From: Synaphobranchus kaupii
Lineage: Eukaryota > Chordata > Actinopteri > Anguilliformes > Synaphobranchidae
Direction: 5' to 3'
Length of the DNA: 64,000 bases
Assembly: GCA_029718625.1 (NCBI GenBank)
Contig: CM056376.1
Location: forward strand, 29,344,151-29,408,150
In this document: positions 61,890 to 64,000 of the stretch, piece after piece
How positions within the stretch are numbered: the stretch's first letter is position 1
Layout of the letters: each line of letters begins with the position of its first letter
Made by a program: the position numbers and the translations under genes
Notes under the pieces: generated by a model
What the model was told of the DNA's origin: nothing
The model's database searches: none
What the model saw: only the letters and a program-made list of their open reading frames with translations

Positions 61890-62250
61890 AGAAATTGTGT
61901 GAGGTCCTATCTGACTGGCTGTGTTTTCATTTGCAAGGTTCAGTTGGATTTGCTGCCTTTGCCCTCACAAGGTCCTGTCTGATTGGCTGCTTGCCCTTGT
62001 GATGTACTGTCGCATTGGCTGTGTTTGCCCTAATGAGGTCCTGTTTGCAAGGTTCTATTTTATTGGTTGCTTGCCCTTGTGACATACTGTTTGATTGGCT
62101 GTGTTTGCCCTAATGAGGTCCTGTTTGATTGGCTATTTGTCCATATGAGCTCCTCTTTACAAGGTTCTATTTGATTGCCTGCCCATAGCCCTCATGAGGT
62201 CCTGTGTGATTGGCTACACCCTATTTCATTGGCTGTTTGTCCTAATAAGG
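61890..62250 (+). repeat. Degenerate GATTGGCTG minisatellite
   Basis: About nine irregular units of 30-50 bp built from GAGGTCCTGTTTGATTGGCT and TGTTTGCCCTAATGAGG, with CATTGGCTG and TATTGGTTG variants. Inverted CCAAT words recur as in the 59732 array, though the rest of the unit differs. Confidence 0.8.
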
Positions 62251-63600
62251 CCTGACCTCCCCTGTACTTTCTGTGACCCCAGAGCTTTGTCCTTTACTGA
62301 AGAACACCGCTGCCTTTCCTCTGCGAGATGACATCGGCGTTTTGGAGCGGTGTGGTGACGCCCCTCCGTGTGCTGGAGCCTTGCCATCTTCACTCCAGGC
62401 CCAGACAGCAGGGCATGCTGGGAAACTTCTGCACAGACAGGTGGCATCCCAGGTGCATTGTGGGATTGGTGTCTGTGTGGAGCACAGGTTTCCAGTAGAT
62501 GGCTCTGGAGCTCGAAACCCCCCCCCCACCCCACCCCCCCCCCCAACTCCCCCAACATCCCCCAGGAAGGTTCTCCATGCTCATGATGTCATCATTGCCG
62601 TTGCTTCCGACTCCATCCATAATGGCTCCTTTGTTAGCTACAGTTAAGATCGGAGGCTAGTAATCACCATTTTGTCTCCCTTTTTGGTTAATCAGACCGC
62701 AGCAGGAGAGCGTTTCTGGCTCTCCTCCCGTCCTCCACTACTCTTGCCTTTAAAGAGCCCCAGACAGCTGGCCCCATAGGGTACACCTCTCCCTTTAATA
62801 AACCAGTCTGTGTTTGTCTAATTTCTCTTTATTAATGTGCACGCTGCACATAAGGCAGCCTTTGTTTTGCCGGGCTGTAATGGGCCTAGCAGTGACAGGG
62901 CTTCATGGAAGTGGCCTGGCTATTAAGTGTTAGCTATCTAATTGTTGTGGTAATGCTCTGCCATTGGCTGGCTTGACAGGGGAGCGCACTAGGTGTATGT
63001 GTCCAGAACAGTCTTGGCAGGATGGGGCGCCGGTGTGCCAAAGCCTCTGTTCTGCCTCAGAATGCCATTGGTTAATCGCTGCATCATCCTTTATGATGTC
63101 ATAGTTGGGCTGACCCTTCCTCAGCTCCAAACTGTGATGCATTACAGTTACATTCATGCATTTAAGCATGTGCTCTTTTCCCCAGCTAATTACTAGCAAG
63201 GCTAGGAGAATGATGCTCGACCTAGAAAATAAAAAGTACATAAAATAAAAAGACTCCAATATGGATAAGACATTATTGTTTTGCTTAGCTGAGGCCTTTG
63301 TTCAGAGCAAATAACATGGTTTACTTTTTTTTTTCTTCTTTTTTTTAAACTGCTGCATATTTTACTCAAGCAATTCTGGTAGCCTGCCTCCAGTTGTAAC
63401 AGGATTCACTGCGATCCAGTTTTAACAAGCCCGTGCTGATGCTCGTTTGCCCAAGCCATTTTGGGGGGGTAACTTGGTGCAAATGAGTTCATTCGTCTTG
63501 CCCGTGTGTTTGCCTGTCGCACTCTTTCTCTGTGAGACGGTAATTAATGTAGTTTGTCTCTTTTTCTCCGCTCCTTTAGTTTTCCGCGTCTCCTCCCACA

Positions 63601-63948
63601 GTGGCCTCTCTGCAGCGTCGCTATGCCCACGCTATGCTAATGGCCTCTGTGTGGTGCTGCTAAGCCATGCTACGCTAGTGGCCTCTCTGCAGCGTCGCTA
63701 AGCCACACTACACTAGTGGCCTCTGTGCGTCCCTAAGCCATGCTACGCTAGTGGCCTCTCTGCAGCGTCGCTAAGCCACGCTACACTAGTGGCCTCTGTG
63801 TGTCCCTAAGCCATGCTAAGCTAGTGGCCTGTCATGGTGTCGTTAAGCCATGCTAGCAGCCTGTTTGGCTATGCTAGCGGCCTGTCTGTGGTGTCGCTAA
63901 CCCATGCTACGCTAGTGGCCTCTCTGTGGTGTCGCTAAGCTAAGCCAT
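63601..63948 (+). repeat. About 38-bp minisatellite near the window end
   Basis: About nine units of GTGGCCTCTCTGCAGCGTCG CTAAGCCATGCTACGCTA, with CCTCTGTGCGTCCC and GCCTGTCTGTGGTG variants. Confidence 0.93.
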
Positions 63949-64000
63949 GCCTCACGACACTGCGCTTTGAATAACAAACTGTGTTTCTGCTTGTGTGTGT

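Larger units (their letters stand above)
13914..64000 (+). other. ttc28: ttc28 intron 2, incomplete
   Basis: Starts with donor GTAAGCG at 13914 and runs off the window. I searched for the next expected block (the TPR continuation after KWPK) and found nothing, so the intron exceeds 50 kb; mammalian TTC28 also has very large 5' introns. It is filled with transposons, retroposon fragments and minisatellites, listed separately. Stretches with nothing nameable include 13921-15100, 15610-16985, 17255-18700, 19390-21830, 21905-23090, 23745-24590, 28095-29090, 29165-31010, 32065-32495, 33090-33380, 34625-36820, 37285-38950, 39065-40735, 41000-42055, 42545-43415, 44765-45600, 46580-48415, 48675-48980, 49770-50190, 53210-53745, 54015-55570, 57095-58485, 58895-59730, 61005-61885 and 62255-63600. 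Confidence 0.7.

Overview
The window is vertebrate genomic DNA, almost certainly from a teleost fish. It carries Sleeping Beauty-type Tc1 transposons with the fish inverted-repeat/direct-repeat termini, other fish-type dispersed repeats, long CA/TG microsatellites, and a spliced protein-coding exon with consensus splice sites. The species cannot be named from the sequence alone.

The only host protein-coding gene I can support is ttc28 (tetratricopeptide repeat protein 28) on the + strand. Its 273-bp, phase 0/0 second coding exon at 13641-13913 encodes the first TPR pair and is recognised with high confidence. A candidate first coding exon (start codon 4599, donor after 4628) encodes ten residues, MEKQGTRREK, and joins exon 2 in frame. 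It follows a probable 5' UTR with five upstream ATGs, one of them a bare start-stop. On this reading 1-4230 is 5' flank, 4629-13640 is intron 1 (9,012 bp), and 13914 to the window end is intron 2 (more than 50 kb). No later ttc28 exon and no nested gene was recognised.

Layout: (i) 1-4230, 5' flank dominated by a 2.7-kb, 37-bp-unit minisatellite whose units carry a consensus 5' splice site; (ii) 4230-4628, putative promoter, 5' UTR and exon 1; (iii) 4629-13640, intron 1 with a dead Tc1 element, CA/CT microsatellites, an 80-bp minisatellite and a TTAA-flanked foldback element, ending in a CT microsatellite that serves as the polypyrimidine tract of exon 2; (iv) 13641-13913, exon 2; (v) 13914-64000, a repeat-laden intron. 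That intron holds a second Tc1 copy in opposite orientation, a 'two left arms' Tc1 derivative with foreign filler, two more TTAA elements, a hAT-like element with a perfect 8-bp target duplication and another MITE nested inside it, paired LINE-like 3' ends, tRNA-like SINEs, a tandem pair of near-perfect hairpins, and a dozen minisatellites.

Most long reading frames in the window (up to 1,100 codons) are artefacts of stop-free tandem arrays and are not genes. No operon, CRISPR array, rRNA or canonical tRNA gene is present. The most interesting material is the ttc28 5' end, the arrays of splice-donor, Sp/KLF-like and NF-Y-like motifs, and the rearranged transposons. None of it amounts to a demonstrated new biological system.
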